Source: Zantedeschia hybrid cultivar (taxonomy: Eukaryota; Streptophyta; Magnoliopsida; Alismatales; Araceae). Taken from it: a stretch of DNA of 64,000 nucleotides. The first letter of the stretch is position 1. Every line of letters begins with the position of its first letter. Shown in pieces: positions 19,316 through 30,507 of this stretch. The stretch spans positions 38,090,001 through 38,154,000 of the forward strand of contig JARZZO010000016.1 of assembly GCA_030544215.1 (NCBI GenBank). The letters run 5' to 3'. Below the pieces are notes generated by a model that worked only from the letters and a program-made list of their open reading frames with translations, ran no database searches and was not told the origin of the DNA. Both the position numbers and the translations under genes were made by a program.

Positions 19316-20254
19316 AAGTTCCTCTCCTGGAGATGCTTCGGCTAAAGATTCGATCGAAGGGATTCGGCCGCAGCCTTCCCTTTGACCGAAATCATATAGC
19401 ATTGCCGGGCAGCTTCCTGATTTCCCTTGGCTTCGCTGACTCCGTGACCGAAATCATACAACAAGGGCGTCGTCGTGAGGGACCTGAACATCGGTCAGAT
19501 CCGCCTGGCCGAAGACGATGTCTTCTTGACGAAACAGCTTCGGCTCGGCATCGATTGTTGCTATCTCTACCGTAGCATCGGCTCGACGACGTCTTGCTCC
19601 CTCTCCCGGTCCTCCGGATATCATCATAATCGACCCGGCACTGGGTCGTTGGTGTGATGCTTCTGCTGGGGCCGAAGCTACTTTCGGTTGAGGTGGTGTT
19701 TCTTTGTTCGGGAGTTGCCGTTGCCTCGCTGCTTCGGGGGCTTCCCGGTTCTGCCGCTGTTGAGGCTACACTCGCCGGTACTGCGGTAGACGGCCTTCCC
19801 GGATGAGGCGATCAATCTCTTCCCGAAGGTGCCGGCATTCGTCAGTCGAATGGCCGGTTTCCCGATGGTACTCGCAGTATTTGCGGGAGTCCCTTCGGCG
19901 AGGATCAGTTTTGATGCGCTCAGGCTGCCGAAGCATACCTTTCACCTCCATGAGCATCCGGGAGGGTGGAGTAGGTAGTGGCAGATACCGTTGCTGCGGA
20001 TCCCAGCGCTTGTCTCGGTCCCATTCTTCTCTCTAATATCACTTGCAAGAGGGTTCCTGATCTTTTGGGCGAGGACGACCTGCTAAAGGGGTAGCCACCG
20101 ATACTACCTCGGCAGTACTCTTGCCCTTGGACATCATCAGGGCCTCCTGGTTGATATACTTATGGGCCCGAGCCACCAAGTCCTGGAAGGTGGGAGGATG
20201 GCGCTTTCCGATGGAGTTGAGAAGCCTCTCGTCTGTGCATCCATTGATTACGGC
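19316..20254 (-). pseudogene. Element A: gag C-terminus, zinc knuckle, protease region deleted
   Basis: Continues element A on the minus strand. 19766-19957 encodes the zinc-knuckle segment (CEYHRETGHSTDEC) followed by a basic patch. Against element B, the text jumps from the B position near 60205 (CCCTTGTTGTA) to near 60540 within 19440-19500, so about 330 bp covering the protease active site (the VDNGS segment of B) are gone. A short insert-like rearrangement with duplicated ATGATTTCGGTCA flanks the join. Gag is also cut by a TAG near 20256. The copy cannot make its own protease. Confidence 0.85.
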
Positions 20255-21093
20255 CTAGACCGCAATCGAACTATCCAAGTTTGGAATCTGGGCTGCTTCG
20301 GTCCGGAACTTGGTGAAATACTCTTGGAGGGTCTCGGTCGGTCCTTGCCGAATGGCAAGCAGACTGGGCGAAGTTTTACATTGCCGAGTGGCATCATAAA
20401 ATTGGTCGATAAACAGTTGGCCTAACTGCACTAGAGAGTGAATGGAATTGGGAGCCAACGTTTCGAACCAAGTCAAGGCTGTTTTTTCTAGGGTGAGGGG
20501 GAAGAGATGGCAGCGGACTGCCTCGGAAACCCCTCGGATGGAGAGGTAGGAATTGAATCGTTGGAAGTGGCAGATCGGATCTGTCATTCCATCATACAGA
20601 GGCCCTTTCGGCAATTTAAAGTTGGAAGGTACCTCGACGGCCAGAAGCACTGGAGAGAAAGGAGTCTGCTTCAGGATGGTGCTGGTGAGAGGTGCTCCAT
20701 ACGGCCGGGATACCATCTGCTGCATTTCCTTCCACATCGCCGTTAGTCGCCGATCCAGATCTGGGGTGGTTGAAGTGGTGACCGAACGTCCTTCGGCCTT
20801 GGTCGGATAAAATCCGGACGAAGCATAGTCTGGTTCTGTCAGGATATGATTGGCGCGAGGGACTCGGCCATGTGGCCCGAAGGGCTCACTACGTGCCGAA
20901 ACCGCTTCGTCGTGGAATACCCGCGAGGGTGTTGGCTGTACCCTCGCAACTTGAGCAGGACAGAATTGAGGAGGCGGCGGTACCTGCTGCGGGGACTGAT
21001 TCAGCAACCTTCGGAGTGGAGTGCCTGCGCTGGAGTCGCTCGCAACTCCGCCTCGTCTTGGCCAGATCGTCCGGTCACCAGACGATGAGACAT
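20255..21093 (-). pseudogene. Element A gag (frameshifted by deletion)
   Basis: The gag ATG (MSHR...) is at 21091-21093, matching 58416 in element B. Around 21007-21012 some 170 bp present in B are missing, which shifts the frame. After it the frame is open (NQSPQQVPPPPQ ... FKLPKGPLYDGMTDPICHFQ ... LFIDQFYDATRQCKTSPSL) down to a TAG at 20255-20257 where B has TCG. The matched core is the retrotransposon gag domain. Confidence 0.88.
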
Positions 21094-21108
21094 GACCTCT
21101 TGTTGGTT

Positions 21109-21126
21109 TCCCACAGACGGCGTCAA
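21109..21126 (-). other. Primer-binding site of element A
   Basis: Directly inside the LTR the minus strand reads TTGACGCCGTCTGTGGGA. Many plant gypsy elements carry TTGGCGCCGTCTGTGGGAA at this place; A has one G>A change and B has TTGGCACTGTCTGTGGGAA. Confidence 0.8.
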
Positions 21127-21127
21127 G

Positions 21128-21887
21128 TGATGTAGCCGAAGCTATCACTTTCGGATTCCGAGATTAGAATCCGAGATAGTAATCATATCGAAGAAGAAGG
21201 TCAACAGGGATCCGGACCGAGACGTGGGCGGAGTACGGGACCGAGGCTCCGAGGCCGGGAGGTACCCGGATGAAGACTTGCCGGGGACGAAGCTGACTTC
21301 GTTGGCCGAAGGGGACCCGGCCGGCGAAGAGCAAGGTCGAGACCTCTAGAAGTAGAAAACCGAGACCGGTGGCCGAAGCCGACCCGGACGAAGAGGTCGG
21401 CGAAGATTCGAATCGAGGCCCCTGCAAGAAGAAGAACCAGTCAGTGAGGGTCCCGGGCTTCGGCCCAAGAGAAGCCCCTCCGACGGCTAAGTTAGCTTCT
21501 GAAGAAGATTCGATTCAGAAGGGAAGGAAGAAGAAGCTTAAATGCTTTGTACTATAGTCCTTGGTCATTCGACATACCTTTTGTAATAAATAGCCTTCTA
21601 TTTATAACGGAGGATAGAGGTTACTTGATTGTTGCAGCCGATATAGGACTATGTTTTAGGTTACTGATAAACCACCATAGCGCCTAATAACCCACCGGAG
21701 TGGGCCGGATACGGCTACTGGGCCGAGGGCCGCTGTTGGGCCGAATGCCACTAGTGGGCTAAAGGCCGCTGGTGGGCCGAGGTTGGGCCAAAGGCTGCTT
21801 GCTGGGCCGCTGTTGTTGGGCCAAGGGCCGCTTGTGGGCTGCTTGCTGTTGGGCTGCTAATGGGCCAAATCAGATTCTGCCCCATCA
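21128..21887 (-). repeat. 5' LTR of element A (760 bp, family 1)
   Basis: Minus-strand ends are TGATGGGGCAGAATC and GGCTACATCA. It aligns with 27410-28168 and 57580-58380. A TATA box (TATAAATAG-like, minus strand) is near 21598-21606. The U3 part (21690-21880) holds the GGCCCA-rich minisatellite typical of this family. The base pairs next to it, ATATT (21888-21892), are the expected target duplication; the partner is outside the window. Confidence 0.92.
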
Positions 21888-22189
21888 ATATTGATGTTAT
21901 ATACAATGCATTGCAGTACATCAAGTTTAGGGATACAACATGTAAGTTACATAGGGACTGGACTTACAAAAACAACCTATGTTCAACTAAACTAAGCTCG
22001 TAGAGATTTCTCGGTTGCCCCAGGAAGGTCCTCTCCTGAAATGGGGTTAAATAATGTGGGTGAGTTTACCGACTCAGCAAGCACATGATACCACTACATG
22101 GCTTATCATATATATAAATGTAAAAAGACAACATGATATTATTACATAATCATTGCATGATAGAATATAACATAATAAACTTCAGCTAG

Positions 22190-22450
22190 CATAGGGGATC
22201 ATGACAATCATGGCATGGTTGAAAGATCATGGTGTAACATGCAATGGCAACATAGAGTGGCATCATAGCATGGCATGAGTATCATAGAAATCATGGCATA
22301 GAATGGCATGGTGTGAGCATATATGTAAAGATCATGGCATGACATCATGACGTGACTTGACTTAAACATGGCATGGCATGGCATGAGTAGAGGCATAATA
22401 GAGGTATGACATAGCATCTGGCATGGTTAAAAGATCATGGAATAACATGA
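22190..22450. repeat. Imperfect short repeats of ATCATGGCATG type
   Basis: Within LTR E the words CATGGCATG, ATCATGGCAT and GGCATGAG recur about every 20-40 bp without a strict period. Confidence 0.7.
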
Positions 22451-23035
22451 AGTCATAAATAATTATAGTATACAAATAACATGAATCTTTTCACTTATTT
22501 AACGGACATGCATCCAAACCACAACATGAGGAAGTTTGCATGACGTGTAGCCAGTGGTAAGACAAATGCCCACTGGCGCTGCCACTGTGCAGCGGGGAGG
22601 CCCACCCGTCCCACCTGGATTGGGAGAACCGTACCCAGGATTTACCCATTTGCCTTGGGTTATGTCTTTTAATTATGTACGCCTCACACGGATGCTTGTA
22701 TGATTCAGACGTATGGACTCCTCAGGTGGCATTGTCCATAGCATGTTTGATTTTAACATGAGAGACTTATAGTATGGGACTTTATGCATGGATTTAGGCA
22801 TAGGTTGGGAGTCCAGTTAGGCTATACATCATTCCGATAGCATTTCGGCTTAGTAGCATCTTCTTAGATTTGTAAGAGAATACGAATTTAAACACAGGCC
22901 ATTAGCGAATAGGAAAATAACTATGCAGAAAGAATCATGTACTTGCCTTTAAACCAGGAGCTCTCTTGGACACAGCAGTAACCTCTTCCTACACGTGTGA
23001 AGAACCCTGCGAGCAGCTCCCACTCCTGCACTAAA

Positions 23036-23066
23036 TCTCTCTCTCTCTCTCCCTCTCTCTCTCTCC

Positions 23067-23107
<41 letters not shown>
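23036..23107. repeat. CT/GA microsatellite
   Basis: About 70 bp of (CT)n with a few CCCT interruptions, downstream of the TATA box of LTR E on the minus strand, thus probably in its transcribed leader as (GA)n. Confidence 0.97.
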
Positions 23108-23110
<3 letters not shown>

Positions 23111-23641
23111 CTCTCTTGGATGTGGGCAAGGTGGAAGAAGGGGAAGGTGGGAAGGAAGGGAATGGGATGGGGAGAAATGGGAGGACCACCCTCCTATTTA
23201 TAGAAGGGAAGGGAGGGTTAAAAGGGGGTTACTTGGGGGTTAGGTTAACTAGGGTTGGGTTACTTACTTGGTGGTCAAGAAACCTAGTTAGATTAACTAC
23301 GGTTGGATTACTTGATGGCCAAGAAACCTTACCAGTATCCTTTTACCTTTTAGTGGTATCCTTTAGTACTTTTATACTTTAGTCCCTGTATTTTTTTATA
23401 ATTGAATTTATACCCTTATTCAGTTGTTTGTCACCGAATTTAACTTCTTTTTGGTGATTTGAGGACACTTCTAGAGACCTTAGAAATTATATTTAAGACC
23501 TTCCAAAAATCATCAATCACATTATTAACCTCAAACTTTTCATAATTGCATTTATACTTTTTCGGTATTTACGAATATACCCCCTTTTTTTATAATTATG
23601 TATATGTTGGTATGTAACTGTAATCTGGTAGGTCCTTACAT

Positions 23642-24000
23642 GGTCTCATTAGCTCTATTGCAAAACTTGCTTTTTCGGCAACCATATATCATACTTGGAA
23701 GGAGCGAAATGCCCGGATTTTCAAGCAATCACCGCAAGGGAGCTTTTTTCCCAGATTTGCGCAGAAATAAAAGGTAGGATTTCAGCTTCCAAGTTGAAGT
23801 ACTGTAATTCGCCTTGTGACCAGCAGATATTAGCTAGTAGGGGCTCCTTTCTTGCTGCTACAGTTCCCACCAAGAAATATCTTAGATATAGGTGTTTTCT
23901 TTCACCTTGGTCGCGGGAGCTTCTTTTCCCTTTGTTAACTCCTCCCGTCTTTCTACCCATGCCGTTTCGATTATCATGTTGTCTCTCATTGTTGATGGAT
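23642..24000 (+). pseudogene. LINE ORF2 C-terminal remnant
   Basis: One frame reads AKLAFSATIYHTWKERNARIF and, after a frameshift, ARELFSQICAEIKGRISASK. This is the tail that follows the zf-RVT domain in plant L1-like LINEs. It is broken by frameshifts and has no RT attached. It marks the start of the mitochondrial-type block; plant mitochondrial genomes often carry such fragments, so it may have come with that DNA. Confidence 0.6.
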
Positions 24001-24009
24001 CCCGACTTT

Positions 24010-25240
24010 CCTCAATGTGTATGAGGCTTTAATGCGGATATACGGGAATCCCTCATCAAGGCTTTATAGAATCCTGAACTGTACGAGGCTCATGCTGCGG
24101 AGATCCACGTTTTGGGACGAGCCGCTTATGAAGTGGGTACCCTTTCCTTTGAAGAAGAGGATTGATTACTGGATTCCAATGAGCACAACCGCCCGTTGTA
24201 CCTTGAAGGTGGAGTCAAGCGTATTCTAGTCGATCCAGGTTCTGCGGTGAACCTCTTACCTTTACGCTGCAAATTGTATCATTCAAGAGTTTAATCAAAG
24301 GGGCCAAGGAGCGATGGGAACCATACGGCTGACACTGAAGTTGGGAGATTGGTTCACTAGAGTGAAGTTTGACGTGATTGATGCGGATACCTCCTATTGG
24401 GCGCTTTTGGGCCGACCTTGGATTCATCATCATGGGGTAGTACCATCCACCCTCCATTAGTGCTACAAAGATAAGGATACAAATTCATACCAAAAATGGG
24501 TATTCGGTAACACTCGACCATTCAGTTACCAAGTTCCATGCTGAAGCCCGTTTTTATGAAGATGCCATCTTCCACTATGCCGGTTGCTGACCAGCCAGGC
24601 AGGGGGCAAATCCATTCTCAGCCCATTAAGAAGAAAGAATATGCAGCCCCCATGAGCAGATCAATGAAGCTGAGTCGTCTGGAAGTCAAGTCTCTCGATC
24701 CTACATGCCAAAACTCACTATACCGATACACCATTGGTTACCATACCCATCGGAGATGACACTGAAGACGAGGACGAAGATTTGAGAATGTTCCCATCAA
24801 GTAGCTGTCATCCATCAGCTAGAAAGTTGACTGGGTCGGTCGGCTCTGTAAAGGGTTTGTCAGCACACTGGGGGCAGAGCCATATTGAAAATCCGATTTC
24901 CAGAGCCTCCGTTTCTTCCTTTCCCTTCAGAACGAATAAGGGCCAGAAACTCCAGAATTCCAATTGCTGGTTTTGGACAATCAAGACCTGAGGTTCAGGG
25001 TTCCCATTCGAGCCCACACATCGTATCTGAGTCAAATTCATCAGAACCTACCCTATTTCGGTGCATCCTGCCTGTCATAACGTCACTCCGAAAATCTTCG
25101 ATGAAATGATACGGCTTGAATTGACCCCCGAAAGGATGAGAAAGCATAGGGTGGGGGCCAAGATGGAAGCTAGTGCGTGAGATTGAAAACAGAAATGTAA
25201 AGGGACAGTCAACCAAAACTCCTCCCAAGCTCGCTCGGTC
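24010..25240 (+). pseudogene. Ogre/Tat-type gypsy remnant around the protease
   Basis: 24195-24460 reads NRPLYLEGGVKRILVDPGSAVNLLPL, then LLGRPWIHHHGVVPSTLH with frame breaks. This is the aspartic protease region of Ogre-like elements (active site normally DxGS; here DPGS). Downstream, traces such as FHAEARFYEDAIF near 24520 and an acidic linker near 24760 continue in the order seen in such polyproteins. Many stops. It differs from elements T, A and B. Confidence 0.7.
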
Positions 25241-26100
25241 CAGTTCTAAGTAAGGCTAGGACCAGCCCAAAAACTCTCTCCGGTTCCAACGCTTCAGGCA
25301 TCAGGTCAGGGAAAGCAGATTAGTTCGGTTCACTAGGCGAAGGCGAAATAGAAGTCGTAAGACACTTTCGTCACATAGAATGAGACCTACTCGCATTCAA
25401 ACTTACTACTTGCTAACAAGCCAATATCGGATTGAGATACGCTAATTGAGCATAATTCTATAGTGACAACAGGTCATAACGGTGGGTTCCATTCGGGTCA
25501 GGGCGCAGCGTCATGGACTCCGTTGATCACTTACCAGCAGGGAGAGCAGCATCACCGAAAGTCTGTTAACCACTGCTAAAAAGAACGCTAGTGACGTAAT
25601 CCGATGCTACCACCAGACTAGCCGGTATAAAATGAAGTTCACTAAACCCGTAACCACGCTGCCAAAGAAGAGTCAGCCTAAACCTCTCAACCCCCTTCAT
25701 TCATCCTTCCCTTCCTACTGTGGAGCCAAGCGAAAACTCACCCTTTACTGCCAGCCAGTAACCTACTTGCTGGGAACGAATCCACTTATTTATAGGGTAC
25801 AGCTTTTCTGTCCCTTGTAAATGGGATGATAGGGCTAAGCTAAGGTCGTTTGCTATATATGGATGGGTTGGGTTTTCAAGAACGGTAACCAAATATGCAT
25901 GTCTGATGTCCTGGTGCTAATAGTGCTTGAGTGCTAAGCTAAGTGAATAAGGTGGAATGACTAGGTGCAGCATCACACCACATCGAGATGGATGTTCCCT
26001 ACCCAGGCAACTTTCCGCTAGACCACCTTCACTCTTACGGGTGATATCTATTTGTCCCCATCCTTCCTACTCTCTCTGGCGTAAACTTTCTCCCCTTGGG
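25241..26100. other. Mitochondrial-type spacer, nothing recognised
   Basis: No gene, tRNA or repeat that I can identify. Base composition and style match the flanking mitochondrial-type DNA. Short open frames here have no recognisable content. Confidence 0.5.
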
Positions 26101-26109
26101 CTTGCTGAT

Positions 26110-26483
26110 GATGCGAGCCCTAACTTTGCTCGTCCCCCTCAAAGCGCGCCTCATCCTTTTCTGATAAGGAGATCTATCTTTCTCCATACGGCATCAAGTT
26201 TGTTTATCCCGGCTTCATTCGTTCCGTAGTTCAGCTTTCGCCTCCTCGCGGTTTTGGTAATGTGGTCTATTGGCCCAACAGTTCTCCCATTTTCCATAAT
26301 GTGTACCGCCGTGTCTTTCGTACTTCCCTTGGTCCACAGTATTATGATGCTTTTATTAATTTTGATGATCCGTTTACAGCTTCTGCTCTTCTGCAAATGG
26401 TGCTTCCTTGTTGGCTGTCTTGTTTTTCTCTTGAATCATCCTGCTTTTTTTCGAAATGGGCGAGTTCTTTCCTGAGTTTCTGA
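26110..26483 (+). CDS. Unrecognised open frame upstream of cox3 remnant
   Basis: A frame open for about 120 codons, through SDKEIYLSPYGIKFVYPGF, PPRGFGNVVYWPNSSPIF and LGPQYYDAFINFDDP to a stop at 26481-26483. The composition looks protein-like (aromatic, Pro/Gly turns, few rare residues). No clear start; an in-frame GTG is at 26262. I do not recognise the family. It may be a mitochondrial chimeric ORF, a fragment of a nuclear gene or chance. Confidence 0.35.
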
Positions 26484-26715
26484 GCCATCTATCATCATTG
26501 ATGGATCCTCGTGCACTTCCCGATGCTTACTGCCCCTGCCCCATTTGGTTAGTAACCCCTAGAACATATATGGATAGAACTTATAATGGGGTCTCGAAAA
26601 ACAAGTCATTTTTTCTGGGCCTGTATCCTGGTTCACTAGGATTCTTAGTCGTTGGAACTTCCAGTTACCGGATTTGATATCCGTATTTCTATATCAACAA
26701 ATATCCTTTTTTCCC

Positions 26716-27112
26716 CCTATTCTCCCTTCATTCGGAGCTGCCGTAACTTGGGCTCATCATGCTATACTTGCGGGGAAGGAAAAACGAGCGGTTTACGCTT
26801 TAGTAGCTACCGTTTCACTGGCTCTAGTATCCACTGGCTTTCAAGGAATGGAATATTACCAAGCACCCTCCACTATTTCGGATAGTATTTATAGTTCTAC
26901 CTTTTCCTCAGCAACTGGCTTTCATGGTTTTCATGTGATTATAGGGTACTCTTTTCTTGATCATATGTGGTATTCGCCAATATCTTGGTCATCTGACCAA
27001 GGAGCATCACGTTGGCTTTGAAGCAGCTTCATGGTACTGGCATTTTGTCGACGTGGTTCGGTTATTCCTATTTGTCTCTATCTATTGGTGGGGATATGAA
27101 AGAATGAATAAG
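26716..27112 (+). pseudogene. cox3: cox3 C-terminal half, frameshifted
   Basis: Cytochrome c oxidase subunit 3, a mitochondrial inner-membrane protein. The frame matches from the ILPS-type segment through GAAVTWAHHAILAGKEKRAVYALVA, EYYQAPSTISDSIY and GFHGFHVIIG. One extra G near 26946 shifts the frame; the tail (FEAASWYWHFVDVVRLFLFVSIYWWGYE) continues in another frame near 27015-27105. The N-terminal half is missing; upstream DNA is unrelated. Truncation plus frameshift makes this a pseudogene. sdh4 follows directly, the gene order of many eudicot mitochondria. Confidence 0.9.
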
Positions 27113-27409
27113 TGGATTGAGGAATGAAAGCTCGAAGACAGAGAACCGGGCTTTTCCAAAGAATTACTGTTGCTTTCCCACCCCCTTTGATTATCATATC
27201 AAAAAAAAGTGGACTACTTTCCTACAAAATATCTCTGTATTCTGGCACAAAAATGTAGGGATCGAAGAGATTATGGCAGATCATGTTCACCAAGAAATTA
27301 CCCGAAAATGGATCTTGGTCTATTTGAGATTATTCCTTTTAATCGTAATCAAAGATGTTTTTTTGTTCGGATCGCCTTTCTTTTCCGAACAAAGAAAATC
27401 GAAGAACCT
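27113..27409 (+). pseudogene. sdh4: sdh4 fragment, frameshifted and cut by a solo LTR
   Basis: Succinate dehydrogenase membrane subunit 4 of plant mitochondria. RNESSKTENRAF near 27120-27160, FLQNISVFWHKNVGIEEIMADHVHQE and RKWILVYLRLFLLIVIKDVFLF (27215-27370) match what I know of sdh4. The frame changes between these parts. It is interrupted at 27409 by the solo LTR. Adjacent to cox3 as in many angiosperm mitogenomes. Confidence 0.8.
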
Positions 27410-28168
27410 TGATGGGGCAGAATCCGATTCGGCCCTTTAGCATCCCAACATCAGCTACTCAACAATAGCGGCCCACTGGCGGCCCTCGGCCCAGCAAGCG
27501 GTCCTCAGCCCAACTGCCTTTGGCCCAATAGTGGCCTGGCAATAGCGGCCCAACAGCGGCCCTCGGCCCTCGGCCCAGTAGCCGTATCCGGCCCACTCCG
27601 GTGGGGGGGGGGGTTAGGCGCTATGGCGGTTTACCAATAACCTAAAACATAGTCCTATATCGGCTGCAACAACCAAGTAACCTCTATCCTCCGTTATAAA
27701 TACACGGCTATTTATTGCAAAAGGTATGTCTTCTGGACCAAAGACAATAGTCCAAAAGCATTAAAGCTGCTTCTTCTTCCTTTCCTTATGAATCGAATCT
27801 TCTTCAGAAGCTAACTTAGCCGTCGGAGGGGGTTCTCTTGGGCCGAAGCCCGGGACCCTCACTGACTGGTTCTTCTTCTTGCAGGGGCTTCGGTTTGAAT
27901 TTTCGCCGACCTCTCCGAGTCGGCCTCAGCCACCGACCTCGGTTTTCTTCCTCCGGTCTCGGCATCGCCCTTCGCCAGTGGGGTCCCCTTCGGCTCTGCG
28001 GAGTCCGCTTCGCTCTCGGCAAGTCTTCGTCCGGGTGCCTTTCGACTTCGGAGCCTCGGCCCCACTCTGCCCTCGTCATGGTCCGGATCCCTGTCGGTCT
28101 TTTTCTTTGACTTGATTATTCTCGGATTCTAGTCTCTGAATCCGACCGTGATAGCTTCAGCTACATCA
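27410..28168 (+). mobile_element. Solo LTR of family 1 with AACCT duplication
   Basis: Ends TGATGGGGCAG and GCTACATCA, as in elements A and B. A TATA box (TATAAATAC) is at about 27695-27703. The 5 bp on each side, AACCT at 27405-27409 and 28169-28173, are identical, so this is a complete insertion reduced to one LTR, as expected after recombination between two LTRs. A poly-G run lies at 27603-27612. Confidence 0.93.
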
Positions 28169-28765
28169 AACCTAATGGATCGAAGTCATCCTGTTCTGGC
28201 TTATATTGACCAAAAATAGAGTACCTCATTTTGCCCTTTCCTTCACAGCACGGCCCTGATCGCCAGGAGTCACTTCGTTTCCTTGCCTTGAAGGAACCAC
28301 TGGTGGGTGTAATGCGGCAGCATTGCTACCTTTTTTCGGCCCCCAGGACTTTTTTCAAATTCTTTTAACCATAGGGATAAAAAGATGCTCTTCTCTTCTT
28401 TCTACGATATTCTTTGTTCCTCTTCTGCTCCTTTTCTTTTTTTAGGAGTGAACTCTATTCTAAAGTGAAGCCCATTAGTCGAATATTTTCATAAAGAGTT
28501 GTAAGTACGACTTCATTCTTTCTGATCAGAGAAGTGTCGTGAGAAGAATGGAAGGCTACTTTGCTCTACTGGATGTGGATGCGCTGGATCCCGTACATCT
28601 AGTGCAGTGGAACTCACCTCTTTCTGTTGACAGTTAGACCTGACTTTCTCTTTCAAAGAACTTCGTAGCTTGTTAGGCCATCGGTAGAGCCCTCGTGCTT
28701 GTTTCAGGATAGGGCTAAGGCTTCTTTCTAGCTCTTGCTCGCGCAACTCCCTCCCCTTACCTCAG

Positions 28766-29107
28766 CTCACTAACGTAATCTTTGAACAGGAATTTAGCAC
28801 GAAGCACACCTTATTCGCTCTGCCGAACGAACCGATCAAGACGGAGCGTCAACCCGTCGGTAAGGACACGACAAGGCAATCCCTAGCTCTAGAGGCAACA
28901 AGATCGGACTCCACAGTTGCGCTGGCTCATACTTCAAAGTCAGTAGTTCAGGCTGACTTCAAACTAAGCAAATCGGCAGAAACTGAGTTTTTCGTCACAC
29001 GAAACTCAACTAGCGCTTTCTTTCTTACTATAATCAATTCCACGCTTACTTGTCTAACCTTGTCAACCTACCACCCTTGTCTTAACACGCACGATGGTCC
29101 TACTTGA
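28766..29107 (+). CDS. Open frame conserved in both repeat arms
   Basis: 114 codons including stop, without an ATG at the start (LTNVIFEQEFSTKHTLFALP... to THDGPT). The arm B copy (55988-56332, minus) is open over the same length despite substitutions. I do not recognise it. Conservation of the frame may only reflect low divergence between arms. It may be a mitochondrial ORF with no known role. Confidence 0.35.
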   Translation, partial: LTNVIFEQEFSTKHTLFALPNEPIKTERQPVGKDTTRQSLALEATRSDSTVALAHTSKSVVQADFKLSKSAETEFFVTRNSTSAFFLTIINSTLTCLTLSTYHPCLNTHDGPT

Positions 29108-30507
29108 CTTCCTCTCAATTCAAGGCACCACACATCTAAGATCAATTAGGCGTACCCTATCATCAGACCTCACCTCTTTGTCTACTAAGAAAGAAAAGTG
29201 AGTGAGAAGGTTTTCCTTAATGAATTAGGAAAGAAAATAGGTAGAAGAGAACCAGAACCAGATAAGCTCGTACCAATGAAGAAGAAACAATCATTGTTTG
29301 TTGATATTTGATGAGGCGGAAGGAGTAAGGCACGCATAAGTTGATAGATTCGGAGCACGAACTAGTGGAGATGTGGTGTCCATTCATTCAATTCACATCG
29401 GTACAAGGCACGGCGAGGCACTCTCCTGCACTCGGGACAAGGTTGGTAAGCATACCTGGTTCAGCCGTTAGAGTGATTTTCCATTCACGGATCACCAAAT
29501 CAAGTCAATCACCTTTAGTTTAGGGAAACCTTTTCTGTTAGTTAGTCGGGTGCTGGATCATCTTCTCGTAAGAACTCTTAATCCCCATCCATTTTTTGCT
29601 TGCTGGTTACAGCTTTAGCGACTGTCACTTTCTATTCAAGCAATTTGAGTAATGAATCGCCCCGCCAAAAGGGCTTTGAAAGAAAGCGTGCCGCACTCAC
29701 GCCTCTCTGAGTTCTATTCCGAACACAATTGTTTGAGTGGATCCATTCTCTTCCCTTTTTGCAACCTCTCTCTCTTAAGTATAAATCGATGGAACCGGAG
29801 CCCCAGAATCTCATTCATTCTCTTTGCCAGTTCTGTGTAACCCTTCTTCCCTTGTATCCCCATAGCGTCACGTAGCATCTTTAGTTCATGAGTTTCGAGA
29901 TCAGTGACTATGGACCAGAAGCCAATAACTATAGTTATTAGTTGCCGAAGCGGAAGGCTCTTCAAGAGTGGTTTCCGAACGAGAGCGGGTTGTTGTCTAA
30001 CGAACAGATTACTGGAGTGACAAACTCTAGAATATCATCTTCGACAGAGGAGAGCGAAGGAGAGGCGGGGGTTAGAGAATAACTAAAGCACTACTAAAAG
30101 GTGCCTATTGGCCCCTGGCAAGTGAACGGATTGACTAAGCTGATCATGAATGACCACCTAAGGAACCGGCAACTAGAACAAGCCCGGAACGCAAGAACAG
30201 TAACCGACACTGGGACGATCTAACTACCAAGAGGAACAACCTAAGTCAAGGAAGGCAACTGGCACACAAGCATAGGATAGTTGTAGCCTTTCCATATAGA
30301 GTACTCGTTTAGGAACAGGAATAAACAACTGCATTCGGTACACAAGCCAGCAAGCAGGTAATATAGAAAGCCAATGCTCACGCATAAAAAGCGCTAGACG
30401 GCCTACCCTCTTTCCATTCTTCGGATTAAATAAGACCCTGGGACATGGAACTGGAGCTACAGTCTCATTTCCGTCCATCGATTGGCAAGCAAGCCAACCA
30501 GACCAAC

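Larger units (their letters stand above)
21888..23641 (-). mobile_element. Chromovirus-like LTR (element E)
   Basis: On the minus strand it begins TGTAAGGACCTACC, the same start type as the LTRs of element D (TGTAAGGACTGAGG). A TATA box (CTATAAATAG, minus strand) lies at 23194-23203, followed downstream by a GA-rich microsatellite and non-coding DNA. Its inner end may lie at 21895 (TGTTATATA on +) or may have been cut by insertion of element A, so the left boundary is uncertain. No gag or pol is attached; it may be a solo LTR. Flanks tested at 21890-21894 and 23642-23646 do not match as a target duplication. Confidence 0.65.

Noticed and set aside
21895..23641. Full LTR element between 21895 and 23641 with its own target duplication
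   Set aside because: The flanking 5-mers (ATTGA and TGGTC) do not match, and element A has cut the left end, so only an LTR-like segment is claimed.
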